Assembly: GCF_018294505.1 (NCBI RefSeq)
Contig: NC_057801.1
Coordinates: forward strand, 849,051,639 to 849,115,638
Direction of reading: 5' to 3'
Source: Triticum aestivum
Taxonomy: Eukaryota; Streptophyta; Magnoliopsida; Poales; Poaceae
Length of the DNA: 64,000 nucleotides
Below are positions 24,066-35,320 of the stretch, one piece after another. How positions within the stretch are numbered: the first letter of the stretch is position 1; every line of letters begins with the position of its first letter. Made by a program: the position numbers and the translations under genes. Under the pieces are notes generated by a model. It had not been told where the DNA came from. It saw nothing but the letters and a program-made list of their open reading frames with translations, and ran no database searches.

Positions 24066-24157
24066 TCGAGAATTAGGTTATTTGGTCAACTTAGAGATCT
24101 TGTTCCTTGACAATAACCAACTTTTTGACCAAACTTTTTTCCTATTTCGAGCAAAAC

Positions 24158-27100
24158 ATGGCCCACAAATATGAGGCCGGCGGTTCGGGCGGCAAGGCAT
24201 TCTGGGAGCTGTACCAGGAGATGGAGGAAGAACCTCACCGCTATGAGGATGCCGCGGAAGACACCGATCCTGATAGACAACCCCTAGTGGCGTCGGGGAT
24301 GACACCACTGATGGTGCCGTCGAGGATGCCACCACTGATGATGGCAGCGCACGCACAGATGGCAGCCAACTGAAGAGGAAACAGAAGGACCGGCGACCGA
24401 ACGTGCTCGGCATGTCAAGGAGGAATTTACTGAAGTGTCCTCCGAGGGGTATCCAACGGCACCCAAAGAATTAGTCAAGGGGTACGCGGTTCAGCTCAGG
24501 TGCATTCTCCGGAGCACCATCTCGATCAACACTGAGAACCTAAGGCATAAGGACCGAGGGAATTTGCGCAACCTCCTCTTCACGAAGCTGGACGAATGAT
24601 ACAAGTTCCCCGGTGACGTCGCAAACACACACCTCTCAGGGAATAGAGTGAACAGTGCCGCCCTCACGAAGATGAGCACGACCTTGGCTACTTGGAGAGG
24701 CGCGGTGAAGAGAATGATTGAAAAAGGTGATAGTTATGAGAAGATCAAGGAGAAAAATCCTTCGATCAGAGAAGATGACTACAAGGAGTTCAAGATCAAG
24801 TGCGAGAGCAACGCAACCGTGGAATCAAGTCAGTGGGGGAAAGATGTGCGGGACTTGAACTTAGGGGTCCACTAACTCGGTCCCGACGGTTATAGAGTGG
24901 CGGAACCTATATGGGAAAAGGAGGACACGGAGCATGCCGAGCAAGGCCTACCGCCCCGCTTCGAGAAATACCGTGACAAGCAGACCAGGAACTATGTTAG
25001 GCCCCAGTACAAGGTGGACCCGGTAACAAAGGAGCTTACCACGGAACCAAAGACCAAGGCGCTTGAGCTTGTTCTGGTAAGGAATACACCCCCGCGTAAT
25101 TAACTCCATATGGTTGCATTCTATTAATGAAGCCAAATTTCTAAATGGTTCATATTCCTTCCGCAGGACACTGAAAGCAGTAGCGCGGGGTTGTCTCAGA
25201 GCTCCCCTTGGTACAGCACTTTAAATAGGGCATTGAACGTAATGAAAAACAAGGATAAGTTCAGTAACCCGTCGTCAGCTGGTCGTGTGGCCGGCAAAGG
25301 CTTGTCGACGAAATGGTCTTCTTACTATAATGCTGGTGGGCGAAAGGAGAGAAAGACCAGCTCGGAAAGCCAGTCGCGCGAGGTTCAAGAACTCAAGGCA
25401 CAAGTGGCTCGGATTCCGGAGATGGTCCAAGAGCAAGTGCAACACCAACTCAGAATGACGCTCACCGCCATTGTGCCTACCTTGATTGAGGGGCTGCAGG
25501 CTTGGATTGCGGGCGGCCAACAGGGGCCGCCCCCGGTTCCCAGCTTCACAACCAGCAACTCGCACAACGCGTAGGCAGCACCATTGGTGTCTCCGGCGGA
25601 GGCGGTATTGGTGTCTCCGGCGCTGGCACGGGCATTGGAGCTTAATGCACCCGGGTGTGCGAAGAATACGCCGGCCGGCACCTCGGCAGCAAGCGGCCCC
25701 TCCGTCACTTGCACGCCCGCCGTTGGCGGTGCCTCGACATTAGCCGACCTCGACGCCATCACGGTAACTAAGCCTCTTGGCCGATGACTCCATCTCCTTG
25801 CCTTTGACTGGGCATCCCTTACGCCCTACATATTTTCGTAGGGCGCCGACGCCAATGTTCCATGCACTCTCCTACACTTCATGGGTGGCGATTTGATCGA
25901 TGTTGCCAAGGGCAGAATAGTTCAACCGGGCAACCCCGTGTTCCACGGTAATCCGATGCCACCCACCGTGTATAGGGTTGAACTGGTTCGGGTGCTGCCA
26001 GGTTGCGACGACTTGTTACCTCCGCTTTGACCTGCTGGGGCCGACGAAGATGATGTGATGACCCTCGGCGCCTACATAAGTTGGCCCCTGCTTTGGCCGG
26101 AGAGCCAGATTCGTTTGGGGGCAGGGGACACCACCCCATAGACAACACGACCAGTCGTGCCGGCGCCAAGCCATGGCAAGACCGCCGCAACGCTACCGGA
26201 CATGCCGGACATGCATATGGCACAGGATCCGGACATGCATATGGCATAGGATCCGGACGACGACGAATGTACGGTGACGAATTCTTGGGGCCTCCTTCTC
26301 AAGAACCGAACCCTGCAAAAGACGACCGCAATCTAGCTGGTACCACGGAGAAACCCAATTGCAACAAGTGTCGTCTAGTGTTCAGTTCTCAGGAGACGCC
26401 TCCAGCTGCCGCCTTCACCGAGCCTCAGATAGCCGAGGTGCGAAATATTATCAGCCCCAACACACTCAACAAGGCGGTCTCTAAGCAAAACTCGATCCCA
26501 TTACAACAGAAGAAGAAGGGACGGAAAAGAAAGAATAACAAGGGCGGTGCGAGCCAGCCAGCACCGAGTACGATCCGTCCTCAGGACGGGCCACCTTCAC
26601 CTAAGAATATCTCGAGGAGGGTGCATGTGGTGGCTAGGCCGATGCTACCGACTAATCTGCTCAATGCTGCAACCGGTGCTATGCGGAGTCTGCATGACAG
26701 TGTTCTTTCTTTGGAGAAGCGGCGTCTCTCCGAGAAGGATGTGGCATACCCGGTTTTCGTGGCCAAGGTGCCAGAGGGCAAGGGCTTTGTGGATAGCACC
26801 ATCAGGGGTACGATCGTCCTGCGGTTTGATGACATCTTCGCTATGTTTAACCTTCATCTGCTGCACTACACCTTCGTTCGGCTATTTTCGCTGAGTATGG
26901 AGATGCGGATTATTAGAGACAAGACCCCGGACATCGTGATAGGCGACCCCTTCTACATGCGTGCCAAGATCTTGGGCAGCGCTGGGACCGGCAAGTCGCG
27001 AGTTCACACCTCGAAGGCGTCATTCTGGCAAACCCAGATAAGGATAACTTCCTTGTGCCTTACTTTCCCGATTAAGTCATCCCCTCACCACCCCGTAAGA

Positions 27101-27722
27101 TATGATTTCTTAGATTTAGATCATTTTTTAACATCCCGTGTTTTGTGCAGTGACACACATTGCACACTCATCCTCTTAAGCCCAAAATATTCCATGGCCA
27201 CGTATTTCGACTCGGACCATCAGTCAAGAAAGACTACACAAATATCAAGAAAGTTCTTGATGATGTTCTCCTCGTCTACGCCAGATCTGGAGGCACCTTC
27301 AGCAAGACAATTCGTAGGTACGGCAAGCACGTGTTCACCCACAATACGACGTTCCCCTGCGTCAAGTAGCCGCCTGGCAGTCAGAAGGATGCCTACTACG
27401 CCCTCCATCACATGCGGGCGATCGTACGGGACCATAATCACCTTTTCCTACCAAATAATCTCAAAGATTGGGCCACACGCTTGTCGGCAATCCAGGACGC
27501 GGACATCAGACAAGAATTCTATTGCATCTAGTCGGAGTTTGCGGAAACCATCCATCAAGATGTCCTTCATACCTCGGGGCAGTTCTACCGAGATATCAAC
27601 CGTCCAACAATGAGATAGAAACAATGCTACAAATGCAGGCTGACAACGCCCGCGATTTCATCACCATCACGAAAGACGGCGGCTTCATCCATGCTCCGGT
27701 TCCTGAGTCGAGTCGAAAGTAG
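24158..27722 (+). pseudogene. CACTA accessory protein (Transposase_24-like plus Ulp1-like end), decayed
   Basis: Begins MAHKYEAGGSGGKAFWELYQ at 24158. Recognisable parts are MIEKGDSYEKIKEKNP and EDDYKEFKIKCES (24700-24830), GYRVAEPIWEKED (24890), a Ser-rich linker with KWSSYYNAG, and a coiled coil (ELKAQVARIPEMVQEQVQ). From 26.4 kb comes a basic nuclear-signal-like run (KKKGRKRKNNKG), then a C48/Ulp1-like end (DTHCTLILLSPKYSMATYFDSD, RYGKHVFTHNTTFPCVK). Introns fit at about 25077-25166 and 27093-27148. Breaks include TGA at 24597, TAA at 24873, a frameshift near 26980 and stops at 27367 and 27529. QKDAYY stands where Ulp1 proteases have the catalytic Cys, so protease activity is unlikely even before decay. 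Confidence 0.75.
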
Positions 27723-27989
27723 TGATTCTATGTAGTTCTGAAATGTCGATTGGCTCATGTTGTAATATTAAACTTTAATGAACTTGTATGTCTCTTTGGT
27801 TTGGACAGTCGTTCAACTTATATGTAATTGATGCTATTTATTAGTAGGACCATGAATCGTGCTATTAATGTGTTGCTTCTCTCTTCCGATCCTTTTGTTG
27901 CATACTTATATATTGCTTATGTATTGTCTGTGAACTACTACTAATGATTTGTTTGGCTAGTGCATAGTGATGTCATCGTATGTCGTGTA

Positions 27990-28547
27990 TCATGACCCAC
28001 AAGTATAGGGGATCTATCATAGTCCTTTCGATAAGTAAGAGTGTCGAACCCAACGAGGAGCAGAAGGAAATGATAAGCGGTTTTCAGAAAGGTATTCTCT
28101 GCAAGTACTGAAATAAGTGGTAACAGATAGTTTTGTGATAAGATAAATTGTAATGAGTAACAAGTAACAAAAGTAAATAAAGTGGAGCAAGATGTCCCAA
28201 TCCTTTTTGTAGCAAAGGACAAGCCTGGACAAACTCTTATAATAGGAAAAGTGCTCCCGAGGACACATGGGAATATCGTCAAGCTAGTTTTCATCCCGCT
28301 CATATGATTCACGTTCGGTACTTTGATAATTTGATATGTGGGTGGACATGTGCTTGGGTGCTGTTCTTACTTGAACAAGCATCCCACTTATGATTAACCT
28401 CTATTGCAAGCATCCGCAACTACAACAAAAGTATTAAGGTAAACCTAACCATAGCATGAAACATATGGATCCAAATCAGCCCCTTACGAAGCAACGCATA
28501 AACTAGGGTTTAAGCTTCTGTCATTCTAGCAACCCATCATCTACTTA
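27990..28547 (-). repeat. 3' LTR of the Athila-type element, truncated
   Basis: Matches the first about 560 bp of the right LTR at about 97%, then stops at CATCATCTACTTA where it joins pol. The terminal TG has become TC. Confidence 0.85.
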
Positions 28548-30500
28548 GTCAGAGGCTGAGAGATTTTTGAGAAGTCCTAATGAACCTCCTATAAAATCTG
28601 GCGTGACCAAGGAAACTTCTTATACCTTTGATGTCCTTGGGACATGGCGTCTTTTCAATAGCATCAACCTTGGCTTTATCAACTTCAATACCTCTTTCAG
28701 AAACTTTGTGCCCCAAGACAATACCTTCGTTAACCATAAAGTGGCTCTTTTCCCAATTCAAGACAAGATTAGTTTCTTCACATCTCTGCAAAACTCGATC
28801 AAGATTTATCAAGCAATCATCAATTACCATCCTATAACCTCGGGGTAATGATCTTTCTTAGTAGCCTTATTTAATTTGTGGAAATCAATTACCATCCTAT
28901 AACCTGTGATAATTCTTTGCGGAATCAATTCATCTTTATAATTAGGGACAACAGTAATACCTCCCTTCTTAGGAACACAACGGACAGGACTTACTCACTC
29001 ACTATCAGCAACGGGATAAATTATACCTGCCTCCAGGAGCTTGAGTATTTCTTTTCTTACCACTTCTTTCATTTTGGGATTCAAATGTCGTTGAGGATCA
29101 CAAACTGGTTTGGCATCCGCTTCCAAATATATTTTATGTTGACATAGAGTGGGACTGATGCCCTTAAGATCATCCGGAGTATATCCAATAGCGGCACGGT
29201 GCTTCTTCAGAGTTTTCAATAATCTTTTTTCTTCATGCTCTGAAAGGTTAGCACTAATAATGACAGGATATATTTTCTTTTCATCAAGATAAGCATATTT
29301 AAGATTATCTGGCAACGGTTTAAGCTCAAACACGAGATCACCCTTGGGTGGAGGAGGATTCCCTAGGATTTCAACAGGCAAATTGTGTTGCAGAATTGGT
29401 TCTTGTTTAAAGAATACTTCATCTATTTCCCTTCTTTCATTCATGAACATATCATTTTCATTGTCTAGCAAATAGTGTTCTAAAGGATCACTAGGAGGTA
29501 CGACAATAGAAGCAAGACCAATAATCTCATATTTACTAGGCAATTCTTCCTCACGATGTTGTTTCCTAAATTTAGAGAAATTAAACTCATGAACCATATC
29601 ATCCAAGCCAATAGTAACAACATTCTTTTCACAGTCTATCTTAGCATTAACAGTATTCAAGAAGGGTCTACCAAATATAATGGGACAAAAGCTATCTTGT
29701 GGAGAACCAAGAACAAGACAATCAGCGGGATATTTGGTTTTTTCACACAAGACTTCAACATCTCTAACAATTCCTAGTGCAGATATAGTATCTCTATTGG
29801 CAAGGTTAATTGTAACATCAATATCTTCTAACTCAGCAGGTGCAATATCATGCATAATTTCTTCATACAAGGTAATAGGTATAACACTAGCACTGGCACC
29901 CATATCACATAAGCCATGATAACAATGATCTCCTATTTTAAAAGAAATAACAGGCACGCCTACCACAGGTCTATGTTTATCTCTAGCACAAGGTTTAGCA
30001 ATTCTAGCAGTTTCACCTCGGAATTGAATAACATGCCCATCAATATTATCAGACAAGAGATCTTTAACAATAGCAATATTGGGTTCTACTTTGACTTGCT
30101 CAGGAAGTGTATAAGTTCTAATATTGCTTTTATGAACAACAGTTAAAGCTTTAGCATGATCCTTCATTCTAACAAGGAAAGGTGGTTTCTCAACATAAGA
30201 AGTGGGAACAATAGGATCATTATAAGTGACAGTCTTTTCTTTAACTTTAATAGGTGTAGCTACTTTTACTTCTGTAGGAGGATGATATTTAAACGACTTC
30301 TTCTTGGGGAGATCAACATAAGTATCAAAAGATTCACAGAAAGAAGCTACTATCTCAGAGTCAAGTCCATATTTAGTGCTAAACTTACGGAAAATATCGG
30401 TATACATAAAAGATTTAACACAATCAAACCTAGGTGTCATACATGACTCCTTACCTTCGTCGAGGTCCCAATCTTCAGAGTTGCGTTCAATTCTATCCAA
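28548..30500 (-). pseudogene. Athila-type pol: protease and broken reverse transcriptase
   Basis: The frame from 30500 contains the Athila-type aspartic protease (YHGLCDMGASASVIP; Met replaces the usual Leu between D and G), FGRPFLNTVNAKIDCE, and the RT start (HKIYLEADAKPVCDPQRHLNP, EAGIIYPVADSE). A TGA at 28997-28995 replaces Trp. RT resumes (VSPVRCVPKKGG, IDFHKLNKATKKDHYP), then jumps to LINLDRVLQRCEETNLVLNW and FLGHARFYRRFI. The block holding the YMDD active site is deleted. A roughly 20-bp repeat (CAATTACCATCCTATAACCT) lies on both sides of this join, at about 28816 and 28887. Confidence 0.85.
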
Positions 30501-31192
30501 TAAATTTCATCTAAATTCAATAGTCTTCATCATAAAAGAGTCAGCACAAGAAGTATCCAGCATGGTGCGATTGTTATCAGAAAGCTGAGGATAAAAACTT
30601 TGCATAATTACTTCTCTCGAGAGCTCATGATTAGGGCATGAATATAGGAAAGTCGAGGATAAAAACTTTGCATAATTACTTCTCTTTAGAGCTCATGATT
30701 GGGGCATGAATATAACATTGATTTAAGCCTCCCCCAAGCTTGAGCGAGGCTTTCTCCTTCGCGGGGCCAAAAATTATATATATAATTGCAATCACGATGA
30801 ACAAGATGCATAGGGTAATACTTTTGATGAAATTCCAATTTCAATCTTTTATAGTTCCATGATCTCATATCATCACATAGCCTATACCATGTCAATGCGT
30901 CTCCCTTCAAAGATAAAGGGAAGGCCTTCTTCTTAACAACATCATCGGGTATACCTGCAAGCTTAAATAGTCCACAAACTTCATCCACATAGCGTAGATG
31001 TTCATCAGGATGCTTTGTTCCATCTCCTGTAAAAGTGTTAGCTAGCAGTTTTTCCATCAAACCCGAAGGAATTTCAAAAGGAGTTACATTTTCAATAGGT
31101 TTAGTAGGTTCAGTAGGTTGAGGAGCAACTCTTTGGTCTACTGGACGGGGTGAAGATACCCCAAACAAGCCCGTCAGACAATTACTTTCCAT
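30501..31192 (-). pseudogene. Athila-type Gag with 68-bp tandem duplication
   Basis: Starts MESNCLTGLFGVSSP at 31192 and shows the retrotrans_gag core (LRYVDEVCGLFKLAGIPDD, FPLSLKGDALTWYRL, FHQKYYP, EGESLAQAWGRLKSM). Near its C-terminus a 68-bp segment is repeated in tandem (from 30587 and from 30655, about 90% alike). Because 68 is not a multiple of three, this breaks the frame. Confidence 0.8.
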
Positions 31193-31270
31193 AGTAACAA
31201 GTGACAGAAGATTTCAGCACACTATATAAATTTTTCCTTACCAAATTCCACCTACCAAAGGCGCTTCACT

Positions 31271-31287
31271 CCCCGGCAACGGTGCCA
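31271..31287 (-). other. Primer-binding site of the Athila-type element
   Basis: The sense strand reads TGGCACCGTTGCCGGGG, 11 bp after the LTR. This is the form found in Athila/Sabrina-type elements. Confidence 0.7.
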
Positions 31288-31298
31288 GAAAAGAGTCT

Positions 31299-32795
31299 TG
31301 ATGACTCACAAGTATAGGGGATCTATTGTAGTCCTTTTGATAAGTAAGAGTGTCGAACCCAACGAGGAGCAGAAGGAAATGATAAGCGGTTTTCAGCAAG
31401 GTATTCTCTGCAAGTACTGAAATAAAGTGGTAACAGATAGTTTTGTGATAAGATAAATTGTAACGAGCAACAAGTAACAAAAGTAAATAAAGTGCAGCAA
31501 GATGGCCCAATCCTTTTTGTAGCAAAGGACAAGCCTGGACAAACTCTTATAATAGGAAAAGCGCTCCCGAGGACACATGGGAATATCGTCAAGCTAGTTT
31601 TCATCACGCTCATATGATTCGCGTTCGGTACTTTGATAATTTGGTATGTGGGTGGATAGGTGCTTGGGTGCTGTTCTTACTTGAACAAGCATCCCACTTA
31701 TGATTAACCTCTATTGCAAGCATCCGCAACTACAACAAAAGTATTAAGGTAAACCTAACCATAGCATGAAACACATGGATCCAAATCAGCCCCTTATGAA
31801 GCAACGCATAAACTAGGGTTTAAGCTTCTGTCACTCTAGCAACCCATCATCTACTTATTACTTCCCAATGCCTTCCTCTAGGGTCAAATAATAGTGAAGT
31901 ATTATGTAGTCGACGTTCACATAACACCACTAGAGGCTAGACATCATACATCTTATCAAAATATCGAACGAATACCAAATTCACATGACTACTAATAGCA
32001 AGACTTCTCCCTTATCCTGGGGAACAAACGTAACTACTCAAAAAGCATATTCATGTTCATAATCAGAGGGGTAATAATATGCATAAAGGATCTGAACATA
32101 TAATCTTCCACCAAATAAACCAACTAGCATCAACTACAAGGAGTAATCAACACTACTAGCAACCTACTAGCACCAATCCCGGACTTGGAGACAAGAATTG
32201 GATACAAGAGATGAACTAGGGTTTGGAGATAAGATGGTGCTGATGAAGATGTTGATGGAGATTTCCCTCTCCCGGTGAGAGGAGCGGTGGTGATGACGAT
32301 GGTGATGATTTCCCCCTCTCGGAGGGAAGTGTCCCCGGCAGAACAGCTCTACCGGAGCCCTAGATTGGTTCCACCAAGGTTCCGCCTTGTGGCGGCGGAG
32401 TCTCGTCCCGAAAGGTTGCCTTCTATTTTTTTTCTCATCGAAAGACTTCATATAGGAGAAGATGGGCGTCAGAGAGCCACCAGGGGGCCCATGAGGTAGG
32501 GGGCGCACCCTCGTGAGCAGGGTGTGGGCCCCTTGGCCTTCATCTTTGGCGACAATTTTTATTTATTTATTTTAAGATATTCCGTGGAGTTTCAGGACTT
32601 TTGGAGTTGCGCCGAATAGGCCTTCAATATTTACTCCTTTTCCAGCCCAGAATTCCAGCTGCCGACATTCTCCCTCTTCATGTAAAACTTGTAAAATAAG
32701 AGAGAATAGCCATAAGTATTGTGACATAACGTGAAATAACAGCCCATAATGCAATAAATATTGATATAAAAGCATGATGCAAAATGGATGTATCA
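31299..32795 (-). repeat. 5' LTR of the Athila-type element
   Basis: About 1.5 kb, beginning TGATGACTCACAAG and ending GGATGTATCA on the plus strand, so TG...CA is kept. It directly abuts the right target repeat GTGCA. Confidence 0.85.
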
Positions 32796-33034
32796 GTGCA
32801 CAAGGGTAAGGTTCCCGGAGTCTACGACGACTGGGAGGAGTGTCGGAGACAGGTTCACCATTTCAGCGGTAACAGTTACAAAGGGTACACCACTAGGGCG
32901 GAGGCGGAAGCTAGATACGTGCCTATCTAGCGAGAGAGAGGAGGGAACGTTGGAGGAACTGGATGAAGACCAGTTTCATCGCGATGATGCTCATCGTGAT
33001 GACCGCAGCTCTCTTCTATGTGATGATAGTTTAG

Positions 33035-33635
33035 ATGATCGATATCGACTTGTAATGTGAAGACAAACTCGCTACTCACGGTCTCGAGACTTGTAATGTT
33101 CTAACTTTGTTCGCTATTTTAAATTTGGAGACTAATATGATGAATTGTATTCGGAGACTAATCTTCTATTGTATTCGATAAATCTGCTATTTATATGTTG
33201 TGCTGTCTATATTCTGTGCAGTAATATGTTTTTTAACCTATGCAAATATCAGAAAAGAAAAAAATCCTAATATTCATACTAGTGGCGCACCACTCTGCAC
33301 TTTAGTGACGCACTACAATAAGCACACTAGTGGCGCATTATCTACACGGTGCGCCATTAGTAAGCCAGAGCACAAGGTAAATATGGCCCCCTGGGAGGCA
33401 TAGTAATGACGCACCGTGTGACATACTAATGACGCACTCCTTGGTGCGCCACTATTGTCTGCTATACTAATGGCGCACCAGGGGTGCGCCATTCATATTA
33501 ATTACTAGTGGCGTGATGCTAGTGGCGGTGCGCCATTCGTATTAATTACTAGTGGCGCGATGCTAGTGACACACCTGTAGTCCGCCATTAATGGCCAAAA
33601 CAGGTGTGCCATTAGCAAGCCTTTTCCTAGTAGTG
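33035..33635 (+). repeat. CACTA 3' subterminal repeats and terminus
   Basis: After about 200 bp of AT-rich 3' UTR, inverted repeats of ACTAGTGGCGCA and GTGCGCCATTAGT appear many times between 33284 and 33620. The terminus CCTTTTCCTAGTAGTG ends at 33635. TTG follows as a possible 3-bp target site. Confidence 0.8.
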
Positions 33636-35007
33636 TTGCTACGAGGACGATGACTGGATGCTGCGATGGCGCCCAGCTGGAACCGGCGGCGAATGCGAGT
33701 GGTGACGAGCCGGCGGCGCTTCGAGGTGGGGGCGCTCTCGTATCCATAGCGAGCAAGGTTGTTGTAGGGACGTCAATTGCAGAAGAGGGATGTTTCTATT
33801 TTTCGTAAACGACAATTCGTTTTCTTAAGTCAATGGTATGGTATGAATAATTTTAATCATGCGGTTGCTCGGACTGGCCGAAAGTTTCGTCCGGCACGCC
33901 GGCGCGTAGTATTCGCCTTTATCTAACGATATCTTCTATGCAAAAATATTACACTGTAATGCCATCAAAGGATTTGCCTAACAGCCGCGCGCCTATATAT
34001 AGTGGGAACGACATATATATGGGAAATTTGTACCTTTATGTAAATAAACTTTTTTGAGTGGTTCAAAATTTTAATTTTAATTTATTTTTAAATATCGTTC
34101 AGCTTAATTCAAATTGCTTCAAAACTGCTGGCATGTGCATTCGTACTAGGGAGCTGAATTTTCGAAGTTACTTCATGTGTGGTGCACATAATCCTACCAG
34201 GATACCTTAAAATGATTTTTCACAATTCGTATGACCAATAATTAGCACACCTACAATTCAAATTTGAATTACTTTTTGAACTCAGCCGTAACTAATAAAC
34301 AAAACAAATTTAGCAACAAGCCGAAGGAAATGGTCATCTCCCGGAATTAGCCATGCCACTAGTTATAGTTGTTTTTTTTTAATGTGGTGGTGAAATTTTC
34401 CAATGGACTTGTTGTACTTCATTCTCAAAAAAGCCAGTTTTGGTTATCAAAATCATTTGATAGAATTTGGAAGGTCTGGTTGGATATGTTGTTTGTCATG
34501 CCAATATGAAGCTATGTGCCCATATTTGGCAAATTATAACGAAGTATGACATGGGTTTGGCTATCAACATGGCATCTGGGTAGAAAATCAAGTTAAATCT
34601 TACATGATAGCATATTTTATGAAGGTTTTGTTTTACCAGTTTACCATATTACAAGTTCGGTAGTTTTTCCTGAGAACTAGGTCACATAAAGGACTCCACG
34701 CGTAAATTTTCCATTTTTTCAATTTACTTTGGTCTAATTCAAAATTAAGTCAAAACTTTGGCAAGTGTCCTATAGGAAATACTTGGCAAAGTTTCTGATT
34801 TGCCGAATATTTTTGGTTTGCTGAGTGCCGAATATTTTTGGTTTACTGAGTGTAACACTCGTCAAAGATTATGTTTACTGAGTACTCTTTTTTTTTTGCC
34901 TAGTATAGTCTAAAAAAAACTCGGCAAAGGTCTTGTTTGCCGAGTTCCGAATTAAAAAAAACTCAGTAACAGTTGGATATAGGAGAACGTGGCGTTTTCC
35001 GGTAGTG
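33636..35007. mobile_element. Remnant of another CACTA element with right terminus
   Basis: GGCGTTTTCCGGTAGTG at 34991-35007 is the reverse complement of a CACTA end (CACTACCGGAAAACGCC). Just inside it are CTCGGCAAAG and TTTGCCGAGT repeats in both directions (34790-34965), a known CACTA subterminal type. The left terminus was not found; 33640-33780 is GC-rich and may be another fragment. No coding. Confidence 0.65.
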
Positions 35008-35320
35008 ACGACGGCTTTAGTTCACTATTTGTGGGCAGTTTGTGGAGATAATCTGATTCAAATTCTATTTTTATCCATACAGCTATCTGGATCAAACCGA
35101 CATAAGCAATTAGGAACACCTACTAAAAAGGCAAACGACAAGACTCGCTGGTATTCTTTTGTTTCTTCGAAGTATTGAGAGCTACGGCCAGAGTTTACTC
35201 AAGATAACATACAAATATGAGATCACATGATATAGCATAAATCCATCTGAATTGAATGAGAGGGTAATTCCAGGAGATGTATAACTGGGAACATTTTGTG
35301 TAGGCGTCCTTGTGCTCCCT

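Larger units (their letters stand above)
27990..32795 (-). mobile_element. Athila-type Gypsy LTR retrotransposon, internally deleted
   Basis: Flanked by GTGTA (27985-27989) and GTGCA (32796-32800), a 5-bp target duplication with one difference. The sense strand is minus: 5' LTR 31299-32795, then primer site, gag, protease, part of RT, and a 3' LTR cut short at 28547. A deletion fuses pol straight to the middle of the 3' LTR, removing the rest of RT, RNase H and integrase. Family assignment to Sabrina- or WHAM-like elements is from memory and tentative. Confidence 0.85.
27970..33034 (+). pseudogene. Small CACTA passenger protein: RNase H1 N-terminal (viroplasmin-like) domain plus membrane helix, split by Gypsy
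   Basis: ATG at 27970 gives seven codons (MSSYVVY) before the Gypsy element begins at 27990. After the right target repeat (32796-32800) the same frame resumes as KGKVPGVYDDWEECRRQV and SGNSYKGYTTRAEAEARY, the fold shared by the RNase H1 hybrid-binding domain and viroplasmin (PF01693). A TAG at 32928 and a frameshift follow. The other frame then gives a hydrophobic C-terminal helix (FIAMMLIVMTAALFYVMIV) ending at TAG 33034. Before the breaks this would be a tail-anchored protein of roughly 80-90 residues. It is a transposon gene here, not a viral copy; its role is unknown. Confidence 0.65.
24066..33635 (+). mobile_element. Second CACTA transposon, 3' part, split by a Gypsy insertion
   Basis: Carries a decayed CACTA accessory gene (24158-27722), a small downstream ORF (27970, continuing at 32796), inverted subterminal repeats and a right end CCTTTTCCTAGTAGTG at 33620-33635. 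The transposase part and left terminus are not present, so the left limit is approximate. The Gypsy element at 27990-32795 sits inside it. Confidence 0.75.

Noticed and set aside
32796..33034. Caulimovirus remnant, because the domain is viroplasmin-like
   Set aside because: It is flanked by CACTA sequence, the fold is shared with RNase H1, and no movement, coat or caulimoviral RT sequence is present.
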